Assembly (NCBI GenBank): GCA_027694045.1
Contig: JAQEWB010000002.1
Location: 992,001 to 1,056,000, forward strand
DNA from: Bacillaceae bacterium OF18-1A
GTDB lineage: Bacteria > Bacillota > Bacilli > Bacillales > Bacillaceae_G
Length of the DNA: 64,000 bases
Reading direction: 5' to 3'
Shown here: in pieces, positions 17,906 to 27,070 of the stretch
Layout: every line of letters starts with the position of its first letter
How positions within the stretch are numbered: the stretch's first letter is position 1
Made by a program: the position numbers and the translations under genes
The notes under the pieces: generated by a model
The model's input: only the letters and a program-made list of their open reading frames with translations
What the model was told of the DNA's origin: nothing
Database searches by the model: none

Positions 17906-18083
17906 TCCGCTCTCCTTTCTATATACTCAACGTTTGAGAGCGTAAAATGTATACAGATTTTCTCGAAATTTTTTTCATAATAAAAAGCACATCTATTTTG
18001 ATGCGCCCTTCACATATATTTTATTAACATATAAATCACTTTTTTGAAACAAAAACTCTCACTCATCTCTCTCCATACTATCG

Positions 18084-18539
18084 TTATAACTTAGTTGCCA
18101 TAATAATTGAACGAGGATAAAACCCCAGTTTTTCATAAAACGATATAGCTTCATTTCCGTACACTACTGTTAATTCAATTTCATCTATCTTCTTCGCTTT
18201 AAACCATTCCACTGCACTATTCATTAATTTCAAACCAAATCCGTTTCCTCGGTATTTTTCATCAACGAATAAAACTTCAATCTTTCCGTTTACACTTTTG
18301 CTATATGCTATACAACATCCTAATATATTATCTGTTTCCGTCTCAACTAATAATTCAATTCTATACTCTCCGTACTTTGAATTTTGTTTATAATTTTCAA
18401 TACGTTCCTCAAATGACATTCTTGGATAGTCACCAGAAAAATGTTTTGATGCATTATTATGATATTCATGCAATTTATTTAAAGGTTCTCTTATTACTTC
18501 TATTTCATCGAGAGTGATATATTTATTACTAATTCTCAT
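18084..18539 (-). CDS. GNAT-family N-acetyltransferase
   Basis: The 151-aa protein fits the GNAT fold: the acetyl-CoA loop is VDEKYRGNGFGLKLMNSAVEWF (Arg/Gly-rich, motif A) and the C-terminal segment VYGNEAISFYEKLGFYPRS is motif B. The substrate is unknown. It stands alone between the sigma operon and a DUF6176 gene, with about 180 bp before the sigma factor gene. Confidence 0.88.
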   Translation of the reverse strand: MRISNKYITLDEIEVIREPLNKLHEYHNNASKHFSGDYPRMSFEERIENYKQNSKYGEYRIELLVETETDNILGCCIAYSKSVNGKIEVLFVDEKYRGNGFGLKLMNSAVEWFKAKKIDEIELTVVYGNEAISFYEKLGFYPRSIIMATKL

Positions 18540-18611
18540 CCTACAGCATCTCCCATAATATATATTCCAACCAAAAAGATGACCATGTTACGGTTATAAA
18601 ATACCAATCTA

Positions 18612-18956
18612 TTATTTCATCGCGTCCTTCACAATATCTTGGATCATAACGACTTCTGTTTTCATATCAACAGAGGGTGCTTCCTCATCGATACATTCAT
18701 ACCAAAATTCCAAATGCTTTTTATCAATTTCATGATGAGAATTTTCGACAAGAGCACCGCCTTCTCCTTGCACAGAATACCAATATAAGTACTCTTCTCC
18801 ATCTCTTATTTCCCGGAAAATTGTCTCTACGTACATCTTTTCGTCGTTTAATGTCAAAAGTACTTCTTTCATATTGTCATTCAGAAGCTGCATCCATTCA
18901 TCTACACGATGACTTTTACCAGGCTTCACTTTAAATCTCGTTAATTCCACATTCAT
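18612..18956 (-). CDS. DUF6176-like hypothetical protein
   Basis: The 114-aa protein begins MNVELTRFKVKPGKS and looks like a small ferredoxin-like (dimeric alpha/beta barrel) domain, as in DUF6176 proteins of Bacillus. It contains an EYLYWYSVQGEGG strand and an acidic middle. The family assignment is from memory and function is unknown. GGGGGAATAAAA lies upstream of the ATG. Confidence 0.62.
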   Translation of the reverse strand: MNVELTRFKVKPGKSHRVDEWMQLLNDNMKEVLLTLNDEKMYVETIFREIRDGEEYLYWYSVQGEGGALVENSHHEIDKKHLEFWYECIDEEAPSVDMKTEVVMIQDIVKDAMK

Positions 18957-19211
18957 TTTTATTCCCCCGTTTTCTTACGTACAAACAATCTATATTCTAT
19001 TGGATTATAAAAACTTAATTTGCTGGCTCATTTTCGCGAAGGAATATTGTCTACATAACAATCCCAGCACGGTGTAATATCATTTTAATTCCAAATTATC
19101 ATAAAAAAACGCATCCTAACAAGCTATGTTTCCTGTAAAGTTTCATTTACTCATTACCTAAAAATGGATATGATAAATGTAACAAATTTACAAAAAGGAG
19201 ACTTTGTATAT

Positions 19212-19427
19212 TTGATTAAAAATAAGGTGAAACAATTCCGTGTCGTTAGAGACATCACCCAAGAACAATTAGCTTCCTCTGTTCAAATCACTAGACAATC
19301 CCTCATCGCTATCGAGAAGAATAAATACAACCCAAGTTTAGAATTAGCATTGAAATTATGTGAGTTTTTCAACTGTAAAGTAGAAGATTTATTTCAATTA
19401 GATAAAACTGGGGAGGAAAAAGAGTGA
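19212..19427 (+). CDS. XRE-family (HTH_3) transcriptional regulator
   Basis: The 71-aa protein is one helix-turn-helix: VVRDITQEQLASSVQITRQSLIAIEKNKYNPSLELALKLCEFFNCKVEDLF. I set the start at TTG 19212 (MIKNKVKQFRV), 11 bases after AAAGGAG; the longer ATG at 19164 has no ribosome binding site and adds residues unlike the family. The stop overlaps a GTG start of a membrane-protein gene by four bases. Such small regulator/membrane-protein pairs are common in Bacilli, with the regulator probably repressing its own operon. Confidence 0.83.
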   Translation: MIKNKVKQFRVVRDITQEQLASSVQITRQSLIAIEKNKYNPSLELALKLCEFFNCKVEDLFQLDKTGEEKE

Positions 19428-19849
19428 AAAATACTTTTAATCAAGAGTTCATTTCGCATCTTACCATTTTATTGTTAGGTTCAACTTTTCTTTATTTTAA
19501 TAGTAATGACGAAGAAAAAATTAGTTCTGTCCTTCTATTCGCTGGTGTATACATACTCTTGTCCTTGACACTATTAGTAGTGAAGCGAATATTCTTTAAG
19601 AAAAAAAAGAGCGATGCAGGGAAATATCCATTACCTGAAATGGATGAAAGAATCGAGAAAATGAGTTTAAAACTTATGGCACAAATTTTCGGCTTATCTC
19701 ATTTAATCGGTTCTGCGATACTATTTATTTTATATCTCACTGACAAAAATTCGACGATACGAGTTGAATATGCGCTGTATTATTTGTTCGGTATTCTTTT
19801 CTTTACAATGATGTTTGGATTAAAGATTGTGAAGAAACTAGACAATTAA
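19424..19849 (+). CDS. Four-helix membrane protein coupled to the XRE regulator
   Basis: The 141-aa product has four hydrophobic segments (about 10-26, 34-53, 86-105 and 117-135) with a basic loop between the second and third. It starts at GTG 19424, within the regulator's stop (GTGA overlap). The family is common beside small HTH genes; transport, sensing or immunity roles are all possible. An A/T-flanked terminator follows. Confidence 0.75.
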   Translation: MKNTFNQEFISHLTILLLGSTFLYFNSNDEEKISSVLLFAGVYILLSLTLLVVKRIFFKKKKSDAGKYPLPEMDERIEKMSLKLMAQIFGLSHLIGSAILFILYLTDKNSTIRVEYALYYLFGILFFTMMFGLKIVKKLDN

Positions 19850-19854
19850 CCAAA

Positions 19855-19887
19855 ATAAAAGCCCCTCCTTACAAAAGGAGGAGCTTA
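19855..19887. terminator. Terminator between the membrane-protein gene and ald
   Basis: GCCCCTCCTT and AAGGAGGAGC pair with a short loop; on the minus strand a TTTTATTTT tract follows, ending ald. Confidence 0.88.
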
Positions 19888-19899
19888 CATGTATTTCTA

Positions 19900-21033
19900 T
19901 TATGATAAAGCAGGAGCTTTTTCAAGAAGCTCTTTCGCATCAGCGTATTGTAAACCGTGCGCTTCTGCAACTGCTTCGAATGTTACATAACCATCTAATG
20001 TGTTAATACCTTTTCGTAATGCCGTGTTTCCTAAGCAAGCATCTTTGTAGCCTTTGTTCGCAATTTGTACTGCATATGGTACTGTTACGTTTGTTAATGC
20101 AAGGGTTGATGTACGTGGAACTGCACCTGGCATATTAGCAACTGCATAATGAACAACGCCATGTTTTTCGTAAGTTGGGTTGTCATGAGTTGTAATACGG
20201 TCAGTTGTTTCGAAAATACCACCTTGGTCAATCGCGATATCTACAACAACAGAACCTGGCTCCATTGATTGAATCATTTCTTCTGTTACAAGTTTTGGCG
20301 CTTTTGCACCTGGAATTAATACCGCACCAATAACAAGGTCAGATTCTTTTACAGCTTCTGCGATGTTGTATGGATTAGACATTAATGTTTTTACTTGGTT
20401 ACCGAAAATATCATCTAATTGACGAAGACGTTCTGCACTTAAGTCGATGATTGTTACATCTGCACCTAAACCTACTGCAATTTTCGCTGCGTTTGTACCA
20501 GCTTGACCACCGCCGATAATTGTTACTTTGCCACGTTTTACCCCTGGAACGCCTGCAAGTAGAATACCTTTACCACCTTTGTTTTTCTCAAGGAATTGTG
20601 CACCAATTTGTGCAGACATACGACCTGCTACTTCACTCATAGGTGCAAGTAATGGTAATGAACGATTGTCTAATTGTACTGTTTCGTATGCAATTGACAC
20701 AACTTTGTTATCGATTAATGCTTTCGTTAATTCTGGTTCTGGAGCTAAGTGTAAGTATGTGAATAAAATTAAACCTTCACGGAAATAACCGTATTCACTT
20801 GCAACTGGCTCTTTTACCTTCATAACCATATCTTGATTCCATGCTTCTTCAGCAGTTTCAACAAGTTTCGCGCCAGCTTGTACGTATTCTTCATCCGTAA
20901 AACCAGATCCTAAACCTGCTCCTTTTTGAACAAAAACTTCATGACCATTTTGCACTAGATGTACAGCTCCCGCTGGCGTCATTGCCACACGGTTTTCATT
21001 GTTTTTAATTTCTGTTGGAATACCGATACGCAT
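19900..21033 (-). CDS. ald: Alanine dehydrogenase
   Basis: The 377-aa enzyme is full length. The N-terminal domain begins [22 protein letters not shown] and carries the catalytic Lys and His regions ([21 protein letters not shown]). The NAD domain has [22 protein letters not shown], and the active-site Asp lies near residue 270 ([11 protein letters not shown]). It interconverts alanine and pyruvate plus ammonia, allowing growth on alanine and playing a role in spore development. A cre-like palindrome just downstream of the promoter suggests CcpA control. It ends at a terminator shared with the convergent membrane-protein gene. Confidence 0.97.
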   Translation of the reverse strand: MRIGIPTEIKNNENRVAMTPAGAVHLVQNGHEVFVQKGAGLGSGFTDEEYVQAGAKLVETAEEAWNQDMVMKVKEPVASEYGYFREGLILFTYLHLAPEPELTKALIDNKVVSIAYETVQLDNRSLPLLAPMSEVAGRMSAQIGAQFLEKNKGGKGILLAGVPGVKRGKVTIIGGGQAGTNAAKIAVGLGADVTIIDLSAERLRQLDDIFGNQVKTLMSNPYNIAEAVKESDLVIGAVLIPGAKAPKLVTEEMIQSMEPGSVVVDIAIDQGGIFETTDRITTHDNPTYEKHGVVHYAVANMPGAVPRTSTLALTNVTVPYAVQIANKGYKDACLGNTALRKGINTLDGYVTFEAVAEAHGLQYADAKELLEKAPALS

Positions 21034-21077
21034 TATTAGTTCCCCCTTGAGTTATGAAATGACCCCTGAATCATTTT

Positions 21078-21091
21078 TTAAAGCGCTTTCT
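21078..21091 (-). promoter_or_regulatory. cre-like site between the ald promoter and the ald start
   Basis: TTAAAGCGCTTTCT is close to the CcpA consensus (12 of 14 positions of the ideal palindrome TGAAAGCGCTTTCA). It lies about 25 bp downstream of a likely promoter (TTGTCA at 21130-21125 and TTAAAA/TAAAAT 17-18 bases later, minus strand), a position where CcpA would block elongation. ccpA itself lies at the end of this window. Confidence 0.6.
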
Positions 21092-21246
21092 ACGCTCTTA
21101 TATTTTAACATAATATCTCAATATTTGACAAAAAATAAAGCAAGTTTTCCGATAGATTTAATCTTACATTAAAGGACAGTATTATCCATATCTCTTTGCA
21201 TAATGGATAAACTGTCCAATTATTCGAAACTTCGCTTTATTTCATT

Positions 21247-22005
21247 CTATCGATGTCTATGAATGACATCAACTGCACCGGTTACCTCTATAATTGTACC
21301 GGTAATCATATCGGAATCATCCTCACATAAAAACGAAATCGTTCTTGCGATATCTTCACCTGTTCCAGATCTACCAATTGGTGTGTTACGATTTTTCAAC
21401 TGCCGTGCTTCTTCAATTGTCGCTTCTTTCATTTCACCAATAATATCTCCAGGACATACCATATTTGCAGTAATACCATATTCCGCTTCTTCGTAAGCAA
21501 CTGTTTTCGTTAATGAAACAAGTCCTACTTTCGCTGCCGCAAAGGCTGAACGATAAATCCATCCTGGCGCACTGTCTGCTCCTTGAAATCCGTAATTAAT
21601 AATACGACCAAAATTTTGTTTTCTCATAATCGGAACGACAAGTTTCAATAAATGAAATACCGCTGTTAAATTACCCTGAATCATTTCGTTCCATTCGTAT
21701 TCTTCGTAATCAACTAATTTTTTTCGTTCAAATACGTACGGACCAGCATTATTAATTAAAAAGTCAATTTTGCCAAAACGGCTCATCGCTTCTTCTACTA
21801 TTTTATGTAAATCTTCCTTCTTCGTGACATCCGCTCGCACGAATTGTATACGTTCTTCTATATTTTTATATGTTTCTTTCATCGTTTCCATAGCAGCTAT
21901 ATCACTATGATATGTTACTGTCACTGAATACCCTTTAGCCAATAACTTTTCCGTTACTTGCTTTCCTAAACCTTTCGTACCGGCTGTAATGAGCGCGTGT
22001 CTCAC
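21247..22005 (-). CDS. ytkK: SDR-fold protein YtkK, catalytic residues not conserved
   Basis: This short-chain dehydrogenase-like protein of 252 aa has the cofactor motif TAGTKGLG near the N-terminus and the NNAG structural motif. The catalytic YxxxK reads FAAAK (IYRSAFAAAKVG) and the catalytic Ser position reads NYGF rather than a Ser, so both canonical catalytic residues appear absent. It may bind a nucleotide cofactor without acting as an oxidoreductase, or use unusual chemistry. I choose GTG 22005, eight bases after AAGGAGG; the ATG at 22011 lies too close to it. Next to ytkL and argGH as in B. subtilis. Confidence 0.85.
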   Translation of the reverse strand: MRHALITAGTKGLGKQVTEKLLAKGYSVTVTYHSDIAAMETMKETYKNIEERIQFVRADVTKKEDLHKIVEEAMSRFGKIDFLINNAGPYVFERKKLVDYEEYEWNEMIQGNLTAVFHLLKLVVPIMRKQNFGRIINYGFQGADSAPGWIYRSAFAAAKVGLVSLTKTVAYEEAEYGITANMVCPGDIIGEMKEATIEEARQLKNRNTPIGRSGTGEDIARTISFLCEDDSDMITGTIIEVTGAVDVIHRHR

Positions 22006-22186
22006 AAACATGCCCTCCTTTTAAATTGCTATAGTTCATATGTAACAAGTTCTCGCACCAATTACAACTAAAATGAATTGAAACAGACTTTTCAAAATTC
22101 TGTAACGTTTCTGGCAAGCATGTTACCAGAATTTGTTTTATAATTAAGTTGTAAACGTTTATAAAAATGATTGGGAGGAATTTACT

Positions 22187-22645
22187 ATGAATAATACATA
22201 TACAAATATTTTAATTGCGGTGGACGGTTCTAAAGAAGCTGAAAAGGCGTTTAAAAAAGCAATTCAAGTTGCAAAGCGAAATAATGCAACATTAACAATT
22301 GCTCATATTGTCGATGTAAAAGCATACTCTGCAGTAGAGGCTTATAGCCGTGCTATTGCTGAACGTGCAAATCTATTTGCAGAAGACTTACTAGAAGATT
22401 ACAAAAAAACTGCACTTGAAGCTGGTATTGAAAAAATTGAAACTGTATTAGAATTTGGTAATCCTAAATCTAAAATCTCAAAAGAAATTGCTCCAAAATA
22501 TAAAGTTGATTTAATTATGTGTGGTGCAACTGGTTTAAATGCTGTTGAGCGTTTTCTAATCGGTAGCGTCTCTGAACATATTATTCGCTATGCGAAATGC
22601 GATGTCCTTGTTGTTCGTGGTGATGAGGAGCAAGGTGAACTTTAA
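22187..22645 (+). CDS. Universal stress protein, UspA family
   Basis: The 152-aa protein is one UspA domain: it starts TNILIAVDGSKEAEKAFKKA and ends with the nucleotide-binding GATGLNAVERFLIGSVSEHIIRYAKCDVLVVR (G-2X-G-9X-G-S pattern), so it should bind ATP. The family helps in stress and energy starvation; the direct role is unknown. GGGAGG lies nine bases before the ATG. Its own promoter and a strong terminator make it monocistronic. Confidence 0.93.
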   Translation: MNNTYTNILIAVDGSKEAEKAFKKAIQVAKRNNATLTIAHIVDVKAYSAVEAYSRAIAERANLFAEDLLEDYKKTALEAGIEKIETVLEFGNPKSKISKEIAPKYKVDLIMCGATGLNAVERFLIGSVSEHIIRYAKCDVLVVRGDEEQGEL

Positions 22646-22655
22646 TTTATAGATT

Positions 22656-22685
22656 AAAAAGGAGTGGGGAACCCACTCCTTTTTA
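22656..22685 (+). terminator. Terminator of the uspA-like gene
   Basis: GGAGTGGG and CCCACTCC arms (22661-22668, 22672-22679) followed by TTTTTATT. Confidence 0.9.
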
Positions 22686-22727
22686 TTATGACAATTAGTG
22701 ATTAAAACCAAGAAAAACGTAACATAA

Positions 22728-22877
22728 TTATTTATCTTTTTGTTTTGGCTTCTTTTTCAAATACTCCGCACGCAATTTTTCAAGATGCTGCTTTTTATCA
22801 AATTTGGCAGGCGTCTGTTTTTCATGAAACTTTGCCACAGCTACCTGACCTTTGTAATCCAACTGATATTTTCCCAC
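22728..22877 (-). CDS. Small basic hypothetical protein (49 aa)
   Basis: A minus-strand ORF of 49 codons encodes a very lysine-rich protein, starting MGKYQLDYKGQVAVAKF and ending KKKPKQKDK. The likely start is GTG 22877 with AGGTGA six bases upstream; a GTG three codons earlier overlaps that site. Composition (about 30% Lys plus Arg) suggests nucleic-acid or ribosome binding, but no family is recognised. It is below the size of most ORF filters. Confidence 0.62.
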   Translation of the reverse strand: MGKYQLDYKGQVAVAKFHEKQTPAKFDKKQHLEKLRAEYLKKKPKQKDK

Positions 22878-23104
22878 TTTGTTCACCTACTTTTCCTGTC
22901 TTTAAAGAGAATCTATCCAACAAATATAATACACCTTATTTTACTGAAGTAAACCTTATTACTTTAGTTAGTTGCAAAGTCTTTTTACTACTTGTTAAAC
23001 GCATCCCCAGTATTAAATAATTCTTACTTCCTAACATTACACTAACATACATTTTTTAAAAACAGACGGACAAAATATATGTGTTTAGAAAAGGAGGATG
23101 CGAC

Positions 23105-23284
23105 ATGGATGATTCTGAACGTATTATTTTAGATGTGAACGGAAAAGAGATCGAAATGTTAGATACGATTCGTACACATTTTAAAGAAAAACATGGAATT
23201 GAACTAAGTAACGGTGCATTACTGCGTGATTTAATGGATATTGAGTATATTCGAATTACAGAAGATCGGCATAAGTATGACTAA
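23105..23284 (+). CDS. Small hypothetical protein (59 aa)
   Basis: The 59-aa acidic protein begins MDDSERIILDVNGKEIEML and has a helical middle (TIRTHFKEKHGIEL). ATG 23105 is preceded by AAAGGAGG at seven bases, so translation is well supported. I do not recognise the family; the size and charge resemble small Bacillus proteins of unknown function located near argH (compare ytzD). Confidence 0.7.
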   Translation: MDDSERIILDVNGKEIEMLDTIRTHFKEKHGIELSNGALLRDLMDIEYIRITEDRHKYD

Positions 23285-23307
23285 TCGATGAAATTTTAAG
23301 CCTAGAA

Positions 23308-23350
23308 TAAAAAGGTAAGGTACTTTCTAAAAAAGCACCTTACCTTCTAT
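23308..23350 (-). terminator. Terminator of argH
   Basis: GGTAAGGT and ACCTTACC arms surround an AT-rich loop, with TTTTTATTC after it on the minus strand. Confidence 0.87.
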
Positions 23351-23355
23351 ATCAT

Positions 23356-24744
23356 TTAACTCCCTACAAACTCTCCAACTAACCCCTTCGCCTTCTCCAA
23401 AGCTTTTTCAATTTGCACAAATCCTGTCCCACCAGCACTATTACGACGTTTTACAGCCGCATAGGGTGACAACACTTCATACAAATCTTCTTCAAATAAC
23501 GAACTCATTTCTTTATACGTTTCAAGTGGTACATCTACTAAATAAATTCCTTTTTGTGTGCAATGTAGAACTAATTTCCCAACAATTTCGTGCGCTTGAC
23601 GGAATGGTAACCCTTTATTTGCTAAGTAGTCAGCGATTTCTGTTGCGTTGGAGAAATCTTGTGTTACAGCTTGCCCCATTTTTTCTTTATTCACAGTCAT
23701 CGTTTCTAGCATGCCTGCCATAATGTGAAGGCATCCTTCTACTGTTTTTACTGTATCAAACATTCCTTCTTTATCTTCTTGTAAGTCTTTATTGTAAGCG
23801 AGCGGTAATCCTTTCATTACTGTAAGTAAGCTGAATAAATTACCATATACTCTGCCCGTTTTACCACGAATGAGTTCTGCCATATCTGGATTTTTCTTTT
23901 GCGGCATAATGCTGCTTCCCGTTGCATATTGGTCGCTCATTTCAATAAATTGAAACTCTTGGCTGCTCCATAAAATAAGCTCTTCGCAAAAGCGTGATAA
24001 GTGCATCATGAGCATAGATGAGTTACTTAAAAACTCCAGTATGAAATCACGATCGCTTACTGCGTCTAAACTATTTTCATAGATTCCGTTAAATCCAAGA
24101 AGCTCTGCACTATATTCTCGATCGATCGGGAATGTTGTCCCAGCTAAAGCTCCTGCTCCTAACGGCGAAATGTTAATACGCTTTAATGAATCTTCATAAC
24201 GATTTACATCACGCTCTAACATCCAAAAGTACGCAAGAATATGATGTGCAAACGAAATCGGCTGAGCACGCTGCAAATGCGTATAGCCAGGCATAATCGT
24301 TTCAATGTTATTTTCTGCTTGATGAACAAGGACCATCTGCAATTGTTTTGTAGCCTTTATAATATGTTCTACCTTTTCTTTCAAATACAAATGCATATCT
24401 GTCGCCACTTGATCATTACGACTTCGGCCTGTATGAAGTTTCCCTCCTACTTCACCGATTTTTTCGATTAACATCTTTTCAATATTTAAATGAATATCCT
24501 CCGCTTCAACTAAGAAAGAGAGTTTATTTTGTTTTGCTTCTTCTAATAAATATTGCAGTCCTATCTTTATGTTCTCTGCTTCTTCTTTCGTAACGATGCC
24601 TTGCTTTGCTAACATCGTTACGTGCGCAATACTCCCTTTTATATCTTGATTAACTAATTGTTGATCAAAAGAGATAGACGCTCCAAATTCTTCAACCCAT
24701 GCTTCCGCTTCTTCTGTAAAACGTCCGCCCCAAAGTTTGCTCAC
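23356..24744 (-). CDS. argH: Argininosuccinate lyase
   Basis: The 462-aa enzyme has the fumarase-superfamily signature [11 protein letters not shown] near residue 280 and the N-terminal [17 protein letters not shown] that is typical of ArgH. It splits argininosuccinate into arginine and fumarate, the last step of arginine synthesis. The start overlaps the argG stop by four bases (ATGA), so the genes are coupled. AAGAAGGTGGAGG lies just upstream inside argG. Confidence 0.98.
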   Translation of the reverse strand: MSKLWGGRFTEEAEAWVEEFGASISFDQQLVNQDIKGSIAHVTMLAKQGIVTKEEAENIKIGLQYLLEEAKQNKLSFLVEAEDIHLNIEKMLIEKIGEVGGKLHTGRSRNDQVATDMHLYLKEKVEHIIKATKQLQMVLVHQAENNIETIMPGYTHLQRAQPISFAHHILAYFWMLERDVNRYEDSLKRINISPLGAGALAGTTFPIDREYSAELLGFNGIYENSLDAVSDRDFILEFLSNSSMLMMHLSRFCEELILWSSQEFQFIEMSDQYATGSSIMPQKKNPDMAELIRGKTGRVYGNLFSLLTVMKGLPLAYNKDLQEDKEGMFDTVKTVEGCLHIMAGMLETMTVNKEKMGQAVTQDFSNATEIADYLANKGLPFRQAHEIVGKLVLHCTQKGIYLVDVPLETYKEMSSLFEEDLYEVLSPYAAVKRRNSAGGTGFVQIEKALEKAKGLVGEFVGS

Positions 24745-25946
24745 GCCTCCACCTTCTTTTGATTCACTTGGCTGTATACTTTCGTCGGTAAACCGAATAA
24801 TGAAATGAAACCAACTGCTGCATCATGATTAAATTCATCCTGAGCAGTATACGTTGCTAGTTTTTCATCGTATAAAGAGTACTCAGACTTACGTCCTTCT
24901 ACAATTGCATGACCTTTAAATAATTTCACGCGCACTGTTCCTGTTACATTCTTTTGCGTCTCTTGTAAGAAAGCGTTGAGCGCTTGTTTTAAAGGTGAGA
25001 ACCATAAACCGTTATAAATCAGTTCTGTTATTTTCTGTTCAATCATCGGTTTGAAATGAGCCACTTCTTTTACAAGTGTTAAATCTTCAAGCTCTTTATG
25101 CGCCGTAATTAATGTCATTGCTGCTGGGCATTCGTATACTTCACGAGATTTAATACCGACAAGACGATTTTCTACGTGGTCAATACGTCCAACGCCATGT
25201 TTTCCAGCAAGCGCATTTAACGTTTTAATTAATTCTGAAAGTGGATATGCAGTGCCATTTAAAGTAATCGGTACGCCTGCTTCAAATCCGATTTCTACAA
25301 ACTCTGGTTTATTCGGTGTATCTTCTAACGCTAATGTCATTTCGTATGCATCTTCTGGCGGCGCTGCCCATGGATCTTCTAAAATTCCGCATTCGTTGCT
25401 TCGTCCCCATAAGTTTTGATCGATTGAAAACGGGCTATCTAAATTAATTGGAATTGGTACATCATTTTCTTTTGCATATGCAATTTCTTCTTCACGTGAC
25501 CATTTCCATTCACGCACAGGCGCAATGACTTCTAAATATGGATTCAATGCTTGAATAGAAACTTCAAAACGAACTTGGTCATTCCCTTTCCCTGTACATC
25601 CGTGCGCCACTGCAGTTGCACCTTCTTGCTCAGCAATTTCAACTAGTTTTTTCGCGATAAGCGGACGAGATAAAGCAGATACAAGAGGGTATTTCCCTTC
25701 ATATAACGTGTGTGCTTGCATCGCCATTAATGCATATTCATTCGCAAATTCTTCTTGAACATCCAACATATATGATTTAATTGCACCTACTGAAAGTGCC
25801 TTTTCTTTTACAAATGCTAAGTCTTTACCTTCCCCTAAATCTAAACAAAGCGCGATAATATCATAATTTTTCTCTTGTAACCATTTAATTGCAACGGAAG
25901 TATCAAGACCTCCGGAATATGCTAATACAACTTTTTTCTTCTCCAT
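24741..25946 (-). CDS. argG: Argininosuccinate synthase
   Basis: The 401-aa enzyme has the ATP-pyrophosphatase loop [10 protein letters not shown] at the N-terminus and the family segments [13 protein letters not shown] and [10 protein letters not shown]. It joins citrulline and aspartate using ATP. GGGGGATG lies upstream of the ATG. First gene of an argG-argH operon; an arginine-box-like palindrome precedes it (see 25963-25977), which fits control by the arginine repressor (AhrC/ArgR). Confidence 0.98.
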   Translation of the reverse strand: MEKKKVVLAYSGGLDTSVAIKWLQEKNYDIIALCLDLGEGKDLAFVKEKALSVGAIKSYMLDVQEEFANEYALMAMQAHTLYEGKYPLVSALSRPLIAKKLVEIAEQEGATAVAHGCTGKGNDQVRFEVSIQALNPYLEVIAPVREWKWSREEEIAYAKENDVPIPINLDSPFSIDQNLWGRSNECGILEDPWAAPPEDAYEMTLALEDTPNKPEFVEIGFEAGVPITLNGTAYPLSELIKTLNALAGKHGVGRIDHVENRLVGIKSREVYECPAAMTLITAHKELEDLTLVKEVAHFKPMIEQKITELIYNGLWFSPLKQALNAFLQETQKNVTGTVRVKLFKGHAIVEGRKSEYSLYDEKLATYTAQDEFNHDAAVGFISLFGLPTKVYSQVNQKKVEA

Positions 25947-25962
25947 TTTTGCATCCCCCTAA

Positions 25963-25977
25963 AGAATAAATATTCAT
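25963..25977 (-). promoter_or_regulatory. Arginine box upstream of argG
   Basis: On the minus strand TGAATATTTATTCT matches 13 of 14 positions of the ArgR/AhrC box TGAATWWWWATTCA. A weaker second half (TGAATTATTATA) lies about 15 bp further upstream, as in paired arginine boxes. The site lies just before the argG ribosome binding site. Binding is inferred. Confidence 0.65.
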
Positions 25978-26113
25978 TTTCTTTTATAATAATTCAAACT
26001 TTAACACCTTTCACAAAATGTATCAAGGGGCATTTTAATTTTTTTCAAACAATTCCGTCGAACTTCTTTCTGTTTTTATGTACAATAAAAGCAAGAAAGT
26101 AGGGGGTGAACTT

Positions 26114-26431
26114 ATGGAAAAATATTTCTTATACGATAAATATCTAGGAATTGAAATTCCTCATTTACAAGACGAATGGGAAAATATCCCCGAAAAAACA
26201 CAGCATGCGATTTTACTAAAATGGGAACAAGTTCGCGGAAAAATCCCCGATCGCATAAAAGAACTCGAACACTATATTAATGCGAAACAACATCATTTAA
26301 ATAACGAAGAAGACTTCGAAATTTCTTGCAAGCTTAATTCAGAAATTGCCGATCTAGCTTCTATCATTAATGATCTTTGGCTTTGGTATCGCCTCACTCA
26401 AAATGTATCTGAGGGAAAAGCACACCAATGA
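26114..26431 (+). CDS. Hypothetical helical protein (105 aa)
   Basis: The 105-aa protein is acidic and largely helical, with two probable coiled segments (about 20-75 and 75-100). It begins MEKYFLYDKYLGIEIPHLQD. ATG 26114 has GGGGGTGA seven bases upstream. It is divergent from argG with its own terminator. I do not recognise a family or function. Confidence 0.7.
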   Translation: MEKYFLYDKYLGIEIPHLQDEWENIPEKTQHAILLKWEQVRGKIPDRIKELEHYINAKQHHLNNEEDFEISCKLNSEIADLASIINDLWLWYRLTQNVSEGKAHQ

Positions 26432-26471
26432 AAAAAGCATGCCCCTCATATACTTTGGGTCATGCTTTTTT
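26431..26471. terminator. Terminator after the 105-aa protein gene
   Basis: AAAAAAGCATG (26431-26441) pairs with CATGCTTTTTT (26461-26471), a perfect 11-bp stem. Confidence 0.9.
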
Positions 26472-26671
26472 GTCGTAACAAGCTTTGCAATATATTTCTT
26501 TCGGAAACTTAACAAAAACAACAAGCTCTTCTTCTTATTCATTTTTTCTCTACTATGAAACGCATGTTAATTCTTTTCTTTTAACCTCTCCCCTTTATCG
26601 ATGACTTGTAAAAAATGACACATTACAAAGTAATGGATTCATATACTATGTACAAAAGGAGATTTCAATTT

Positions 26672-26770
26672 ATGCGAGCTTTCATTATTATCGCTTTAAC
26701 TTTTTTAAGTGTGATGAGCTGGGATGCATTCTGTGAAGATAAAAGTGAAGCGAATGATACAGCTGAATAA
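26672..26770 (+). CDS. Small peptide with an N-terminal hydrophobic segment (32 aa)
   Basis: A 32-codon ORF with AAAGGAG eleven bases before its ATG. It encodes MRAFIIIALTFLSVMSWDAF followed by a charged tail rich in Glu and Asp. The first 20 residues could be a membrane anchor. It lies alone between a terminator and the mini-ORF leader. No family is recognised; translation is only inferred from the ribosome binding site and the hydrophobic pattern. Confidence 0.5.
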   Translation: MRAFIIIALTFLSVMSWDAFCEDKSEANDTAE

Positions 26771-26919
26771 AAATTTTTCTTACTTATCGGACAAACTTAA
26801 AAACTGTCCAATTCTCTGAAATAACATAGGCTTTTCTACAAAAATATTTAAACATAACAATTTTTGTAGATTCCCTCCGGTTATTGTCGGTTTCCATCCG
26901 CATACATTTTTTGAAAGTA

Positions 26920-26928
26920 TGATATAAT
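26920..26928 (+). promoter_or_regulatory. Extended -10 promoter of the mini-ORF/yitT leader
   Basis: TGATATAAT is a perfect extended -10 element; the region 17 bp upstream (GCATAC) is a poor -35, as is common for extended -10 promoters. Transcription would begin near 26935, giving a leader of about 460 nt before the yitT-family gene. Confidence 0.68.
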
Positions 26929-26961
26929 AATATAAATCTTGAAAGAAGGGATTTTGATATC

Positions 26962-27012
26962 ATGATCGCTCGAAGGAGCATGTGGCATCGTATTGACGAA
27001 TCATACACGTAG
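26962..27012 (+). CDS. Leader mini-ORF 1 (16 aa)
   Basis: Seventeen codons encode MIARRSMWHRIDESYT. It resembles mini-ORF 2 (MIARRIIWQKKDSSYT) at the start and end, with synonymous third-base changes at codons 2, 3 and 14 (ATC/ATT, GCT/GCC, TCA/TCT), a sign of selection on the peptide. GAAGGG lies 11 bases before the ATG. Its TAG is followed at once by a hairpin (27013-27056). Likely a regulatory leader peptide; not known to me. Confidence 0.62.
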   Translation: MIARRSMWHRIDESYT

Positions 27013-27056
27013 CGTATTTTTCAGCTCAGATACTTTAGTCTAGCGAAAAAAATACG
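27013..27056 (+). promoter_or_regulatory. Leader hairpin following mini-ORF 1
   Basis: CGTATTTTT (27013-27021) pairs with AAAAATACG (27048-27056), with an inner stem GCT-c-AGA/TCT-AGC. It starts at the base after the mini-ORF 1 stop codon and ends a few bases before the GGGG ribosome binding site of mini-ORF 2. No T run follows, so it is not an intrinsic terminator. Confidence 0.65.
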
Positions 27057-27070
27057 AGAGTGGGGAAATT

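Noticed and set aside
17906..18000. Autoregulated ECF promoter upstream of the sigma gene
   Set aside because: No clear AAC-N16-CGT arrangement could be seen; only AT-rich sequence and partial matches.
26354..26558. ORFs on both strands over the terminator after 26431
   Set aside because: They span a perfect terminator hairpin and the end of a real gene; no ribosome binding site.
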